The notes: generated by a model from the sequence alone, not told the origin. DNA of 64,000 nt from Eutrigla gurnardus (GCA_963514095.1 OY741267.1:12099585-12163584); one strand, 5' to 3'; positions 43,423 through 55,603 are shown, counted from the first letter of the stretch. Program-made: numbers and translations.

Positions 43423-44518
43423 TGAGAGGCAGAGAGAGTTGGATGTGAGTCGACTAAACATCCAGCAGAGAATCCAGGACAGAGACAAAGATGTGAAGCT
43501 GCTCCAACAGGAGGTGGAGGCTATCAACCACTCTGCTGATAAAGCAGTGGAGGACAGTGAGGTGATGTTCACTGAGCTGATCCGTCTCATGGAGAAAAGA
43601 CGCTCTGACGTGAAGCAGCAGGTCAGATCCCGGCAGGAAACTGAAGTGAGTCGAGTCACAGAGCTTCAGGAGAAGCTGGAGCAGGAGATCAGTGAGCTGA
43701 AGAGGAAAGACGCTGAGCTGGAGAAGCTCTCACACACAGAGGATCACAACCATTTTCTACACGACTACCCGTCACTGTCACCACTCGGTGAGTCCACACA
43801 CTCATCCAGCATCAACACCCGTCCTCTGCGCAACTTTGAGGACGTGACAGCGGCTGTGTCAGCGGTCAGAGATGACCTGCATGATGTTCTGACAGAGAAA
43901 TGGATGAAGGTCTTAGCTAAAGGGACTGATGTGGTTGTTTCACTGCCGCAACCAGAGCCCAGGACCAGAGCTGAATTCTTAAAATATTCATGTGCACTCA
44001 CACTGGATCCAAACACGGCACACAGAGACTTGATATTATCTGAGGGGAACAGGAAAGTAACAATGACGGTACCAGGACAGACCGTTCGTCATCACAGAGA
44101 CAGATTCCAAGATTGGAATCAGGTCCTGAGTAGAGAGAGTCTGACTGGACGCTGTTACTGGGAGGTGGAGAACACTGGGGGGTTAATTTCTATAGCAGTC
44201 GCATACAAGAGTAACATCAGAAAAGGTAACCTGCAAGAAGTTGGGTTTGGATACAGTGATAAATCTTGGGCATTAGCAAGTGACAATAAGAGATATGAAC
44301 TCATTCACAACAAAGTCCTAACTCGCGTCTCAGGTCCTCCGTCCTCCAAAGTAGGAGTGTACCTGGATCACGGAGCAGGTATACTGTCCTTCTATAGGGT
44401 CTCCAAGACCATGACTCTCCTCCACAGAGTCCAGACCAGGTTCACTGAGCCTCTCCATGCTGGATTTTCTTTAGATTTCTGTTACGGGGAATCTGTTGTG
44501 CTCTGTAAACTCAAATAG

Positions 44519-46054
44519 ACAGAAGTCAGTTAACAGTTGAATTCATTCTTTTAACTCTTCAACCCATTGTGTCTCCATGTTTGCTGCGGATTGTTGGTTC
44601 TTCACTGCTCTGAGATCAGTAGTCAAACATGACAGTTGATCATGTTCATGATTAAAAAAAAAAGTTATATTGGTACTGTAAACTACAATATTGGTATTTT
44701 GAAATTGAAACTGCAATAAATTTCTGAAAGCTCAATATTTTCGCACACATTTTTTCCCATTTTTGTTCATGAAGGGGTTTTTGTTTAATTTAGATATAAT
44801 GAATCACATTAAGTACACAATGTGTAGTTAGCGATAACCTCATTTAGTCAGACTGGTTGAAGTAAAACAATATTTCCCAAGACTACAATCAAACCACAGA
44901 CACTGAAATCCTTATGTCAAAAAAGGCAATTTTGTAAACTCAAAGATAAGCCATAAAACAAGTATTTTTATTCCTTGGCCATGATGGGACACAATCTGGA
45001 TTTGCATCATGTTTCACATTCACTTTGAATGTAAGGCATCACATTTTATTTGATTTATGGATTACATATAATTTCCCACTGAGGATCAAACATGCCTCCT
45101 GACACAAACCAGAAAAAAATAGGAATTTTCAAAACTTCTGTCAAACTTCAGAATAACAGGTCACTGTGACAAGCAAAAGTCTTTGAAAATGGCAAATTTG
45201 TTCTGATATGGATAGTAGAGACTGCTGCCTGCATGTTGATGACATGAATGCAAACTGAGCAATTGATCCCTCTTGATTGGCTGGAGTTGCCTCGGTGGTC
45301 GTGGGAGAATTTTCCCAGTGGATTAGGCCTACTGGGCTTTTCACACTCACTTCCATTGATTGTTGTTGTGACTCATTGTATGCATGTATTTTTCATACAT
45401 AATTATCACTTGATTGTCCGAACAAACATCGTTACATTTCAAAGGAGGTGACCAGAAAGTGAGTTGTTGTCAGTAGACGACTCTGCTTTTGTCTCAAAGA
45501 GGCTCACATTGATCAGCGACTGCAAACCTAAACTCCACTCATCACTTGCACCTGGACAACGACCTGAAGGAATTGTGCATTTTGAAAGAAAATGGGACAG
45601 TGTTGACACCAAGGAGGACTTTGTCCATCCTGGAGAGGGAGGTTAACTGGCTGGTCATGAGAAACCACTGGACTTTACCTGCTCAGCAGCAAACAGCAGA
45701 CCCCAATCAAGAAGGACTCAAGGAACCAGATCTGCTTCTTTTGGTGACTGAATCCATCGATCTGTAGTATTGATACACTTTACTTGTGATGTCATTTCAT
45801 TCATAGCATCCTCTCGTTTCACAACTAATCAACAGAAAGCACACTTCATTATTTGATCTGAAATGTAAATGTGTAAACATCACCTGACATAAAATCTTCA
45901 AATGTGGTCAACCTGAACTTCAGGAGATGGAAACATGAGAAAAAGTCCAAAACCAACCTCAACACTTCTATGAAACATGGCTGATATTATGTTGCACACT
46001 AAAATAAAACCTCTAATCAGTGAGAATCAAAAGGAGAACAGCTAATAAAGAAAT
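44519..46054 (+). repeat. 3' flank of unit 10 and type A spacer of unit 11, left part
   Basis: AATAAA near 44715; palindrome at 45159-45171. It ends at the L1 target duplication (46055-46069). Confidence 0.8.
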
Positions 46055-46069
46055 CCATTCAGCCATTTC

Positions 46070-46434
46070 TTCTTTTTTTTTTTAACTTGTTTTTTATTCC
46101 ATTTATCAAGTGCAGTCATACAGTATGTCACAGATGATACAGTAAAATGCCACAGGTAGGTCTACAGAATGGTGATTTGTCCACAGATATCCTTCCTCCT
46201 AATCATGATGTGAGAAGAGATGTTTATCTCAGTGATATCACATATCTACATATATTACAACTGGATTTACAGTGCAAATGACCATTGTCTACAAAAAAAA
46301 AAAAATGAATTAAATTAAAATAAAATAATAATGATTAAAAAACACAAAAAAAAAAAAAAAAGGCAAGAGCACCCACAACATTGCAGAAACCCACATAGGG
46401 AAAAATAAGTAAATAATAATATTCTGCATATCAT
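46070..46434 (-). other. L1 3' UTR and tail
   Basis: A-rich on the minus strand, with homopolymer runs at 46292-46304, 46346-46361 and 46072-46082. No gene. Confidence 0.7.
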
Positions 46435-49400
46435 TCATATAAAGTGAAAATGTAAGGCAATGGGTGACCATTTGTTTAAGAATACATCTTCTTTCAGTTG
46501 TAACAATGCTGTTATATGTTCCATTTTATAAACGTCTTGGATTCTGTCTCTCCATTGAACAACTGTTGGAGGGTGTGGCTTCAGCCAAGATGCTGTGATT
46601 ACCTTATTTGCTATTAAAAGAAGGACTCTCAGCAAATATACTTGGCTATGCTCTTCAAGATCGACAGGCAGTACCCCCAGTATAAAGTATGATGGTTCAA
46701 GAGGTAGATCTATACAGAGACATTTTCTTATTTCTTCTTGTACATTATGCCAGTAGTCTAGTACCTTTGGGCAGTCCCAAAATATATGCGTGTGATCTCC
46801 CACCAAGCCACAACCTCTCCAGCAACAATCTGAGGTGTTGCTCCATTTTGATGTTAAAGATGGAGTTCTAAAGTATCTCATTTTAATTTTCCATCCAAAT
46901 TCCTTCCAGTTTGGGCTGCTGGTTGCCCTATGTCCTTGACTACATGACGTCTCCCACTGCTCATCTGGGATTATTGTGTTCATTTCTAGTTCCCATTTTT
47001 GTTTAATATCTAAGTTATTTTCTTTAAGTTCTTCTTGCAGTATCTTATAAATATGTGATATGAGCTTTGTCTTCACTGTTCCTTTAGTTACTGATATAAA
47101 GAAGTGTTCTATTTTTGTTGGCAAGGAGCAGAGCTTATCCCATTCTTGATGCTTTTGCAAATAGTGCCTAATTTGTAAATACCTGAAAAAGTCCTGATTT
47201 GGTAAATCATATTCCTCTTTAAGCTGTTCAAATGATTTTAGGACTGGACCGTCAAACAACTGATCCAAAACCACCAAACCCCTCTCCTTCCATTTCAGAA
47301 ATCCCTTGTCCAGTCTAGCTGGGGAGAACTCGCAGTTGTTTGCTATCATGATAGCTCTGGAAGTGGTCATGGGAAGTTGTAGTTTTTTCCTCACAATTGA
47401 CCATATTTTTAAGGTATTCTTACTCCATACATTAACAATCTTATTTTTCCCCCATATATTTTGGTTTAAGAATGGAATTGAACTTAATGACAGATTTGGA
47501 CATTCATTCTGTTCCATTCCAACCCAAATAGTGTCAGTGTCTTGGGATATCCAAGCCACCATTGATCTGAGTTGGGCTGCCCAGTAATATTTCATCAGGT
47601 TAGTCAAGTCCAGGCCTCCATTTTCTTTTGGACAAAGTAGTCTTTTAAATTTAAGTCTGGGTCGCTTGCTTTGCCAAATAAACTTAGACAGCCATTTATC
47701 CAATATAGTAAAGGTGGAAGCAGGAACATAGATAGGTAGTGATTGAAAGAGAAATAGCAGCCTAGGTAAAATGTTCATTCTAATAGTTTCTATTCTGCCT
47801 ATCAGGGATAGAGGTAGGATTTCCCATCTTGTAAGGTCTGCTTTTATGTGGCCCATCAATTTCCCATAGTTGGCTTTAAATAATTTTGATAGATCTGCTG
47901 TTAAAATAATACCCAGATATCTAAACTCTTGCGACCAGCGGAAGTCAAGCCTTCCTGACAATTGAACTGACCAATGTCCAGCTAACATCATTGCCTCTGA
48001 TTTTGATTGGTTGATTTGGTAACCAGAAAGTTCTCCATATGTCTTCAGGGCATCTATCAGTGCAGGAACAGAAAGGATTGGATCACTTATATAAGTCAGG
48101 ATATCGTCTGCATAAAGAGATATCTTGTGTTCCTTATTACCCATGTCATTAATGCCTTTTATTTCCTCATTTTGTCTTATAGAAGCTGCCAGGGGTTCAA
48201 TATTTATAGCAAAAAGCAGGGGACTGAGACAATCGCCCTGCCTCACCCCCCTCTGTAGGTTGAAGAATTCAGAGCAGCATCCATTTACTCTGACACGTGA
48301 TTTAGGATTTCTGTAGATAACCCTGACCCAATTTACAAATTTTGGGTGGAATCCCATGACCAGTAGCGTTCTGTACAGAAAGTCCCACTTCACAGTGTCA
48401 AAAGCTTTTTGTGCGTCAAAGCTTATTAACATTGACGTTTTCTTGTTTCTTTTAGCACAAGTAATGATGTTCAGAGTTCTCCTTATATTGTTAGCACCTT
48501 GCCTGCCAGGAATGAACCCTGTTTGATCTGGATTGATCAAAGTAGTAATATGTCTCTGAATTCTATGTGCTAAAATACTAGTCAGTAATTTTTGATCATT
48601 GCATATCAAACTAATAGGTCTGTATCCCTCACAGAGTGTTGGGTCCTTCCCTTCTTTATGAATGACTGAAATAATGGCCTGTGACCATGTCTCCGGAGGG
48701 TTGTTCTTGGATAGGGAGTATCTAAATACCTTAGTTAGTACAGGCGCTAAGTCATTTATGAAGCATTTATAGAATTCTCCAGGAAATCCATCGACTCCTG
48801 GAGATTTGTTACTTTTTAACTTGTTTATAGCATCTCTTATTTCGGTTTCTGTAATTGGTGTTATCATCTGTTTTTAGGCTTCCTCTGATAATTTGGGGAG
48901 ATTTAAACCAGTGAGGAAGGTTTCAGTATCCTCTCCTAATGTTTGTAATCTGGGTTCTTTGTATAAGTTTTGGTAAAATGATGCAAAGGCATCTGCTATG
49001 TCTTTAGGTTGAGATACTGTTTTACTCTGTGTAGGATGATAAACCTTGGAGACAGTACGATTGGCTTGAGCTTTACGGAGTTGGAAGGCCAGAAGGCGGC
49101 TGGCCCTGTTCCCCATCTCGTAATATTTCTGCCTGGAAAATCTTAAAGCCCCTTCTGCTTTATATGACAAGAGTTTGTCCAAAGCTTTTCTGGCCTCCTT
49201 AAGTTCCAAGGCTATGTTATTAGTTCTCGTGATTTTGTGTTGTGTCTCTAAAAGCTTTATTTTCTCTTCCAGATCTAATTGTTCTTTGAGTCGCTGTCTC
49301 TTTATTTTTGATGATATCTGTATGATTTTTCCTCTTAAAACCGCTTTTGCTCCCTCCCACAGAATTGAAGGATCAACATCACCATTGTCATTAATCTCAA

Positions 49401-50208
49401 AATATTCTTTTAGAGTCTTACTTATCTCTTCTACTGTCTCAGAGTTGTTCAGCAGTGATACGTTTAACCTCCAGTATCTGAAAAAAAAGTGCTTACCTAG
49501 GTTTATTTTCAGCACAATGGGTGCATGATCGCTCAGAGTTATAGGTGCAATGAGACAATCTGTCACTTTGTATATGTATTGTTGGGGGAGACAGAAGAAG
49601 TCAATCCTTGAATAGCTATTGTGCACATTTGAGAAAAAACTAAAATATTTTTCTTTTGGGTTTTTAGATCTCCATGGGTCCGTAAGACCCAGTTCAGACA
49701 TAAAGTTTTTTAAGGTTTTTGTTTTGGGGCACCGAGATCCCTTTTCCATGGGTGTCTTATCCATTTTCCCGTCCTGCACTGCATTGAAGTCCCCTCCTAT
49801 TATTAATATCCCTTTTGAGTTGTCTGCAATGATGTTAGCGATGTCTCTAAAGAACATTGGGTCATATTCGTTTGGGGCATATACATTCAATATAGATACC
49901 TCTGTCCCTCCAACAGTCCCAACAACCATGACATACCGACCCGCTTTATCCTGTATCACATTCTCTGTACAAAAGGCCAGATTTCTGTTAATTAAAATAG
50001 CCACTCCTCTATTTCTCCCATTTGATGCACTATACACTAAACTGACCCATTCCCTTCTTAATTTTAAGTGCTCACTCTCTGGTAAATGGGTTTCTTGTAA
50101 TAATGCAATTGAGCATTGCATTTTTTTTAGCTGACAGAATATTTTCTTCCTTTTGATAGGATGGTTTAATCCATGGACGTTATAACTCACTATAGTCAGA
50201 TTATCCAT
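46435..50208 (-). pseudogene. L1 ORF2: endonuclease and reverse transcriptase, one in-frame stop
   Basis: The first part (48874-50208, 444 codons) is an APE-type endonuclease with SYNVHGL, LLQETHL and GGDFNAV motifs. The second part (46435-48867, 810 codons) is a LINE reverse transcriptase with catalytic YADD (in SLYADDILTY), a thumb region, and a C-terminal Cys/His knuckle (CCWRGCG...HIFWDC). Both are in the same frame, separated by a single TAA at 48874-48876 between the two domains. Otherwise the polyprotein of about 1258 codons is undamaged. It would make target-site nicks and copy RNA at them if read through. Confidence 0.9.
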
Positions 50209-50651
50209 ATGGATAACAATATCCCATAATATTGTCCTTCTGAGTTAACATGACATTTCCAATTGTAGGTCCATACCCATGTTTACAAAGCACCTTCTGT
50301 GACTGCTTATTTGTAAAAACTGAATATAACATCCACCATTGTGGAAAATAAGAACACACAAACAGAACAAGAAAAGAACAAACTTCCAAAAGCCCGACTG
50401 TTCTAACAAACATAAGAACAGTCCCAACAAGGACGGAGAGTTGTGACCAGTCTTTCCGGGGATGCGCACACAGTGCATTTGCAACTACAGCCTACGCTGA
50501 AATGTCGCCTATGAGATGGCCTACTGCCAACGCGGAGGGAAAAGGAAAGGAAGAAAAAGGGGGGGGGGGGGAGCTCAATTGAGGGGAACCCCTCATTCCT
50601 TATTGAGTGAATTTAAATGGTGATACTAGCCAAACACAATGACAATATACC

Positions 50652-50685
<34 letters not shown>

Positions 50686-50716
50686 TAATCGTTACTCACA
50701 GTTCAGTTTCGTCTGA
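50209..50716 (-). other. L1 inter-ORF region
   Basis: Contains a C-run (minus strand; G12 at 50560-50571) and a 32-base A-run (plus-strand T-run at about 50653-50684). Such a long internal A-run is unusual for an L1. No coding sequence is recognised. Confidence 0.6.
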
Positions 50717-51682
50717 TCAACGGCCTCCATAAACAATGCTCTTCAAATCTGCGTTAGTCATTAAGTTCTTCCTGTTGGATGTTGAAGCCTCAGACCAATT
50801 ATTCTCCAAAAGTTCTGCCCGGAGCGTCTCCCGTTCGTCCAGTTGAACTTGGATGCCCAACTCTCCGAGTGTTGTGGCCGCATCTGCCAGAGTCGCGAAG
50901 GTCTTCGTTCCATTTTCCAGGTGAATTTTCAGCTTAGCGGGGAAAGGCGACTGAGCTCTGATGTTCTTTTCTTTAAGCAGTTTCATCACGTCTCTTACTT
51001 GCTTTCGTTTCTTCTGGACGTCTGATGTGTAGTCCTGGTCAAAGAAAATATTTTGTCCCTTGTATAACACTCCTCCGCGGTGTTTCCATGCTTCCTGGAT
51101 TACCATTTCTTTGATTCTATAGTCCAGAAATCTAACGATGATGGACCTCGGGGGGCTGGCTGGGTCTTTCGGTCTCATAGTCAGTGAGCGGTGTGCCCTC
51201 ACTATATTCAAATTGGGCTCCTCTGGTAGTGACAGTGAGGTTCGAATGACATCAGTTATGAAACTCAGCATGTCTCCATGAGTGTCTTCATCTTCTTTCA
51301 CCCCATATATTCGAACATTATTCCGTCTGGCTCTTGACTCTAGATCGTCACATTTTGCTGACAGGCTAGCATCTCTTTGCAACATGTAATGGAGGGCTCG
51401 TTCGTTTCTTTGCGTTCTATCTTCTGCGTCGCTCAACCACTGTTCGTATTCGGTCACTCGTTCCAATTTCGTCGTCCTTTCATCCACTTCAGCAAGTGCG
51501 GATTCTACTCTTGCTAAGGAGTTTTTAGTTTCTTTAGAGGCTTCGGCGTGTTCCTTTCTTAGCGTGCGCAGCTCAGCTAACACTGTCGCCATATTCTCTT
51601 CTTCCGCCTCCTTTGAATTCGGTTGTTCGTCTTTTTTCGGTAGTTTGCCCTTCTTCTCTGTCTCTTTTCGACTGCTGGCCAT
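50717..51682 (-). CDS. L1 ORF1 protein
   Basis: Intact, 321 codons. A Lys/Glu-rich N-terminus is followed by a coiled coil (about residues 30-115), an RRM-like domain starting at the conserved ESRARRNNVRIYGV segment, and a C-terminal domain. This is the RNA-binding chaperone that packages LINE RNA as a trimer in the cytoplasm. The order matches L1/Tx1-type elements. The frame is undamaged. Confidence 0.88.
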   Translation of the reverse strand: MASSRKETEKKGKLPKKDEQPNSKEAEEENMATVLAELRTLRKEHAEASKETKNSLARVESALAEVDERTTKLERVTEYEQWLSDAEDRTQRNERALHYMLQRDASLSAKCDDLESRARRNNVRIYGVKEDEDTHGDMLSFITDVIRTSLSLPEEPNLNIVRAHRSLTMRPKDPASPPRSIIVRFLDYRIKEMVIQEAWKHRGGVLYKGQNIFFDQDYTSDVQKKRKQVRDVMKLLKEKNIRAQSPFPAKLKIHLENGTKTFATLADAATTLGELGIQVQLDERETLRAELLENNWSEASTSNRKNLMTNADLKSIVYGGR

Positions 51683-51816
51683 TGCGGTAGATTAATGTGA
51701 GCAATTTGTGCAGAAAATAAAATGTTTAATTGAGGTTTGGCTAGTTTTTAAGAGTTCTCCTCGGGGAGCTCAAGAATCAGGCTGCTACTCCAGCCATGAC
51801 GTCACAGGAAGTCTAC

Positions 51817-52014
51817 CCATTCAGCCATTTCAATACATAGCAGGAGTCATTTTGTCACATTTTCCCCATAAACTTAATTACACCACAATAGGCACTTATG
51901 TCCATTTGGATTTGGAGCTCTTTCTCTCTTTGAACAAGCCAATGGGGACGCTCCAACCGACCGACCAATGACCTCAAAGGGCCCGCCCCCACTCTGCTGC
52001 GGTCCAATCAAGTT
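51817..52014 (+). promoter_or_regulatory. Stranded finTRIM promoter without a gene
   Basis: Starts with the second copy of the L1 target duplication, continues as spacer, and includes all three CCAAT boxes (first at 51939-51943) and the GC box. It stops after CAATCAAGTT, before the TATA box. Seven filler bases (52015-52021) follow, and then the sequence jumps back to a mid-spacer position (AACTGGCTGG). It is the remnant of a deleted unit. Confidence 0.75.
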
Positions 52015-52021
52015 GAACTTC

Positions 52022-52549
52022 AACTGGCTGGTCATGGGAAACCACTGGACTTTACCTGCTCAGCAGCAAACAGCAGACCCCAATCCAGAAGGACTCAAGG
52101 AACCAGATCTGCTTCTTTTGGTGACTGAATCCATCGATCTGTAGTATTGATACACTTTACTTGTGATGTCATTTCATTCATAGCATCCTCTCGTTTCACA
52201 ACTAATCAACAGAAAGCACACTTCATTATTTGATCTGAAATGTAAATGTGTAAACATCACCTGACATAAAATCTTCAAATGTGGTCAACCTGAACTTCAG
52301 GAGATGGAAACATGAGAAAAAGTCCAAAACCAACCTCAACACTTCTATGAAACATGACTGATATTATGTTGCACACTAAAATAAAACCTCTAATCAGTGA
52401 GAATCAAAAGGAGAACAGCTAATAAAGAAATCCATTCAGCCATTTCAATACATAGCAGGAGTCATTTTGTCACATTTTCCCCATAAACTTAATTACACCA
52501 CAATAGGCATGTCCATTTGGATTTGGAGCTCTTTCTCTCTTTGAACGAG
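52022..52549 (+). repeat. Partial spacer before unit 11
   Basis: The second half of a normal spacer, repeated after the stranded promoter. It shares with the unit 12 spacer the variants CATGGGAAACC and GGCATGTCC. No gene. Confidence 0.75.
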
Positions 52550-52675
52550 TCAATGGGGACGCTCCAACCGACCGACCAATGACCTCTAAGGGCCCGCCCC
52601 CACTCTGCTGCGGTCCAATCAAGTTCTGAATACCAGAAACCTTGGTAACCCCTCCCTCCATCTCCTGCTATAAAA
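52550..52675 (+). promoter_or_regulatory. finTRIM unit 11 core promoter (first CCAAT altered)
   Basis: The first CCAAT reads TCAAT at 52550-52554, as in unit 12. The other two CCAAT boxes, the GC box and TATA (52669-52675) are intact. Confidence 0.72.
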
Positions 52676-52751
52676 ACAGCTCGTCTCTGCCTGTTGGTCA
52701 GAGCTGCTGCTGACTTTGTTCAGAGAAACTCTTTGTTCACTGAGAGGAGAA

Positions 52752-54419
52752 ATGGAACAGAAAAGACTCAACCTGGACCAGGAAACCTTCTCTTGTTGCA
52801 TCTGTTTGGATCTACTGAAGGACCCGGTGACTATTCCCTGTGGACACAGCTACTGCATGAAGTGTATTGAAACCTACTGGGATAAGAAGGAGATCCACAG
52901 CTGCCCTCAGTGTAGGCAGACCTTTACACCGAGGCCTGTCCTGCTGAAAAACACCATGTTGGCAGTTTTGGTGGAGGAGCTGAAGAAGACTGGACTCCAA
53001 GCTGCTCCTGCTGGTCTCTGCTATGCTGGACCTGAAGATGTGGCCTGTGATTTCTGCACTGGGAGGAAACTGAAAGCCCTCAAGTCCTGTCTGGTGTGTC
53101 TGGCCTCTTACTGTGAGAAACACCTCCAGCCTCATTATGAATCACCAGCATTCAAGAAACATCAGCTGGTGGAGCCCTCCAACAAGCTCCAGGAGAACGT
53201 GTGCTCTCGTCATGATGAGGTGATGAAGATGTTCTGCCGTACTGATCAGCAGTCTATCTGTTATCTCTGCGCTGTGGAGGAACACAAAGGCCACGACACA
53301 GTCTCAGCTGCAGCAGAAAGGACTGAGAGGCAGAGAGAGTTGGATGTGAGTCGACTAAACATCCAGCAGAGAATCCAGGACAGAGACAAAGATGTGAAGC
53401 TGCTCCAACAGGAGGTGGAGGCTATCAACCACTCTGCTGATAAAGCAGTGGAGGACAGTGAGGTGATGTTCACTGAGCTGATCCGTCTCATGGAGAAAAG
53501 ACGCTCTGACGTGAAGCAGCAGGTCAGATCCCGGCAGGAAACTGAAGTGAGTCGAGTCACAGAGCTTCAGGAGAAGCTGGAGCAGGAGATCAGTGAGCTG
53601 AAGAGGAAAGACGCTGAGCTGGAGAAGCTCTCACACACAGAGGATCACAACCAGTTTCTACACGACTACCCGTCGCTGTCACCACTCGGTGAGTCCACAC
53701 ACTCATCCAGCATCAACACCCGTCCTCTGCGCAACTTTGAGGACGTGACAGCGGCTGTGTCAGCGGTCAGAGATGACCTGCATGATGTTCTGACAGAGAA
53801 ATGGAGGAAGGTCTTAGCTAAAGGGACTGATGTGGTTGTTTCACTGCCGCAACCAGAGCCCAGGACCAGACCTGAATTCCTAAAATATTCATGTGCACTC
53901 ACACTGGATCCAAACACGGCACACAGAGACTTGATATTATCTGAGGGGAACAGGAAAGTAACAATGACGGTACCAGGACAGACCGTTCGTAATCACAGAG
54001 ACAGATTCCAAGATTGGAATCAGGTCCTGAGTAGAGAGAGTCTGACTGGACGATGTTACTGGGAGGTGGAGAACACTGGGGGGTTAATTTCTATAGCAGT
54101 CGCATACAAGAGTAACATCAGAAAAGGTAACCTGCAAGAAGTTGGGTTTGGATACAGTGATAAATCTTGGGCATTAGCAAGTGACAATAAGAGATATGAA
54201 CTCATTCACAACAAAGTCCTAACTCGCGTCTCAGGTCCTCCGTCCTCCAAAGTAGGAGTGTACCTGGATCACGGAGCAGGTATACTGTCCTTCTATAGGG
54301 TCTCCAAGACCATGACTCTCCTCCACAGAGTCCAGACCAGGTTCACTGAGCCTCTCCATGCTGGATTTTCTTTAGATTTCTGTTACGGGGAATCTGTTGT
54401 GCTCTGTAAACTCAAATAG
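52752..54419 (+). CDS. finTRIM / TRIM16-like protein, unit 11
   Basis: Intact, 555 residues. It starts MEQKRL like unit 12 (MEHKRL elsewhere), has His32, but carries the Arg-Gln-Thr-Phe run after the last RING cysteine found only in units 1 and 2. It is therefore a mosaic of two subgroups. Private changes are M352R in the linker and A374P at the start of the PRY. The nearby L1 and the stranded promoter do not touch its own promoter. Confidence 0.92.
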   Translation: MEQKRLNLDQETFSCCICLDLLKDPVTIPCGHSYCMKCIETYWDKKEIHSCPQCRQTFTPRPVLLKNTMLAVLVEELKKTGLQAAPAGLCYAGPEDVACDFCTGRKLKALKSCLVCLASYCEKHLQPHYESPAFKKHQLVEPSNKLQENVCSRHDEVMKMFCRTDQQSICYLCAVEEHKGHDTVSAAAERTERQRELDVSRLNIQQRIQDRDKDVKLLQQEVEAINHSADKAVEDSEVMFTELIRLMEKRRSDVKQQVRSRQETEVSRVTELQEKLEQEISELKRKDAELEKLSHTEDHNQFLHDYPSLSPLGESTHSSSINTRPLRNFEDVTAAVSAVRDDLHDVLTEKWRKVLAKGTDVVVSLPQPEPRTRPEFLKYSCALTLDPNTAHRDLILSEGNRKVTMTVPGQTVRNHRDRFQDWNQVLSRESLTGRCYWEVENTGGLISIAVAYKSNIRKGNLQEVGFGYSDKSWALASDNKRYELIHNKVLTRVSGPPSSKVGVYLDHGAGILSFYRVSKTMTLLHRVQTRFTEPLHAGFSLDFCYGESVVLCKLK

Positions 54420-55603
54420 ACAGAAGTCAGTTAACTGTTGAATTCAGTCTTTTAACTCTTCAACCCATTGTGTCTCCATGTTTGCTGCAGATTGTTGGTT
54501 CTTCACTGCTCTGAGATCAGTAGTCAAACATGACAGTTGATCATGTTCATGATTTAAAAAAAAGTTATATTGTTACTGTAAACTACAATATTGGTATTTT
54601 GAAATTGAAACTGCAATAAATTTCTGAAAGCTCAATATTTTCGCACACATTTTTTCCCATTTTTGTTCATGAAGGGGTTTTTGTTTAATTTAGATATAAT
54701 GAATCACATTAAGTACACAATGTGTAGTTAGCGATAACCTCATTTAGTCAGACTGGTTGAAGTAAAACAATATTTCCCAAGACTACAATCAAACCACAGA
54801 CACTGAAATCCTTATGTCAAAAAAGGCAATTTTGTAAACTCAAAGATAAGCCATAAAACAAGTATTTTTATTCCTTGGCCATGATGGGACACAATCTGGA
54901 TTTGCATCATGTTTCACGTTCACTTTGAATGTAAGGCATCACATTATATTTGATTTATGGATTACATATAATTTCCCACTGAGGATCAAACATGCCTCCT
55001 GACACAAACCAGAAAAAAATAGGAATTTTCAAAACTTCTGTCAAACTTCAGAATAACAGGTCACTGTGACAAGCAAAAGTCTTTGAAAATGGCAAATTTG
55101 TTCTGATATGGATAGTAGAGACTGCTGCCTGCATGTTGATGACATGAATGCAAACTGAGCAATTGATCCCTCTTGATTGGCTGGAGTTGCCTCGGTGGTC
55201 GTGGGAGAATTTCCCCAGTGGATTAGGCCTACTGGGTTTTTCACACTCACTTCCATTGATTGTTGTTGTGACTCATTGTATGCATGTATTTTTCATACAT
55301 AATTATCACTTGATTGTCCGAACAAACATCGTTACATTTCAAAGGAGGTGACCAGAAAGTGAGTTGTTGTCAGTAGACGACTCTGCTTTTGTCTCAAAGA
55401 GGCTCACATTGATCAGCGACTGCAAACCTAAACTCCACTCACCACTTGCACCTGGACAACGACCTGAAGGAATTGTGCATTTTGAAAGAAAATGGGACAG
55501 TGTTGACACCAAGGAGGACTTTGTCCATCCTGGAGAGGGAGGTTAACTGGCTGGTCATGAGAAACCACTGGACTTTACCTGCTCAGCAGCAAACAGCAGA
55601 CCC
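54420..55603 (+). repeat. 3' flank and type A spacer of unit 12, first copy
   Basis: Standard spacer (palindrome at 55059-55071) up to CAGCAGACCC at 55603, where foreign DNA begins. About 640 bp of it (from roughly 54961) are repeated at 58233-58880 on the far side of that DNA. Confidence 0.8.

Larger units (their letters stand above)
40474..44518 (+). pseudogene. finTRIM unit 10, lacking promoter and RING and split by an insertion
   Basis: The left part (40474-40767) encodes B-box 1 and B-box 2, residues about 97-194, with a B-box 2 ligand lost (Cys162 to Ser, TCC). The right part (43423-44518) encodes residues about 192-555 (coiled coil and SPRY), with Q301H and N414H. The 11 bases TGAGAGGCAGA are present at both edges (40757-40767 and 43423-43433), so I read both parts as one gene interrupted by a 2655-bp insertion. 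Subtracting the insertion and the two upstream deletions leaves the expected unit length. Confidence 0.82.
46070..51816 (-). mobile_element. Near full-length L1/Tx1-type LINE, minus strand
   Basis: 5747 bp flanked by a perfect 15-bp target duplication CCATTCAGCCATTTC (46055-46069 and 51817-51831). On the minus strand: 134-bp 5' UTR, ORF1, about 500-bp inter-ORF region, ORF2, 3' UTR with A-rich tracts, and a terminal A-run next to 46070. A perfect target duplication and only one defect in ORF2 indicate a recent insertion. Confidence 0.9.
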
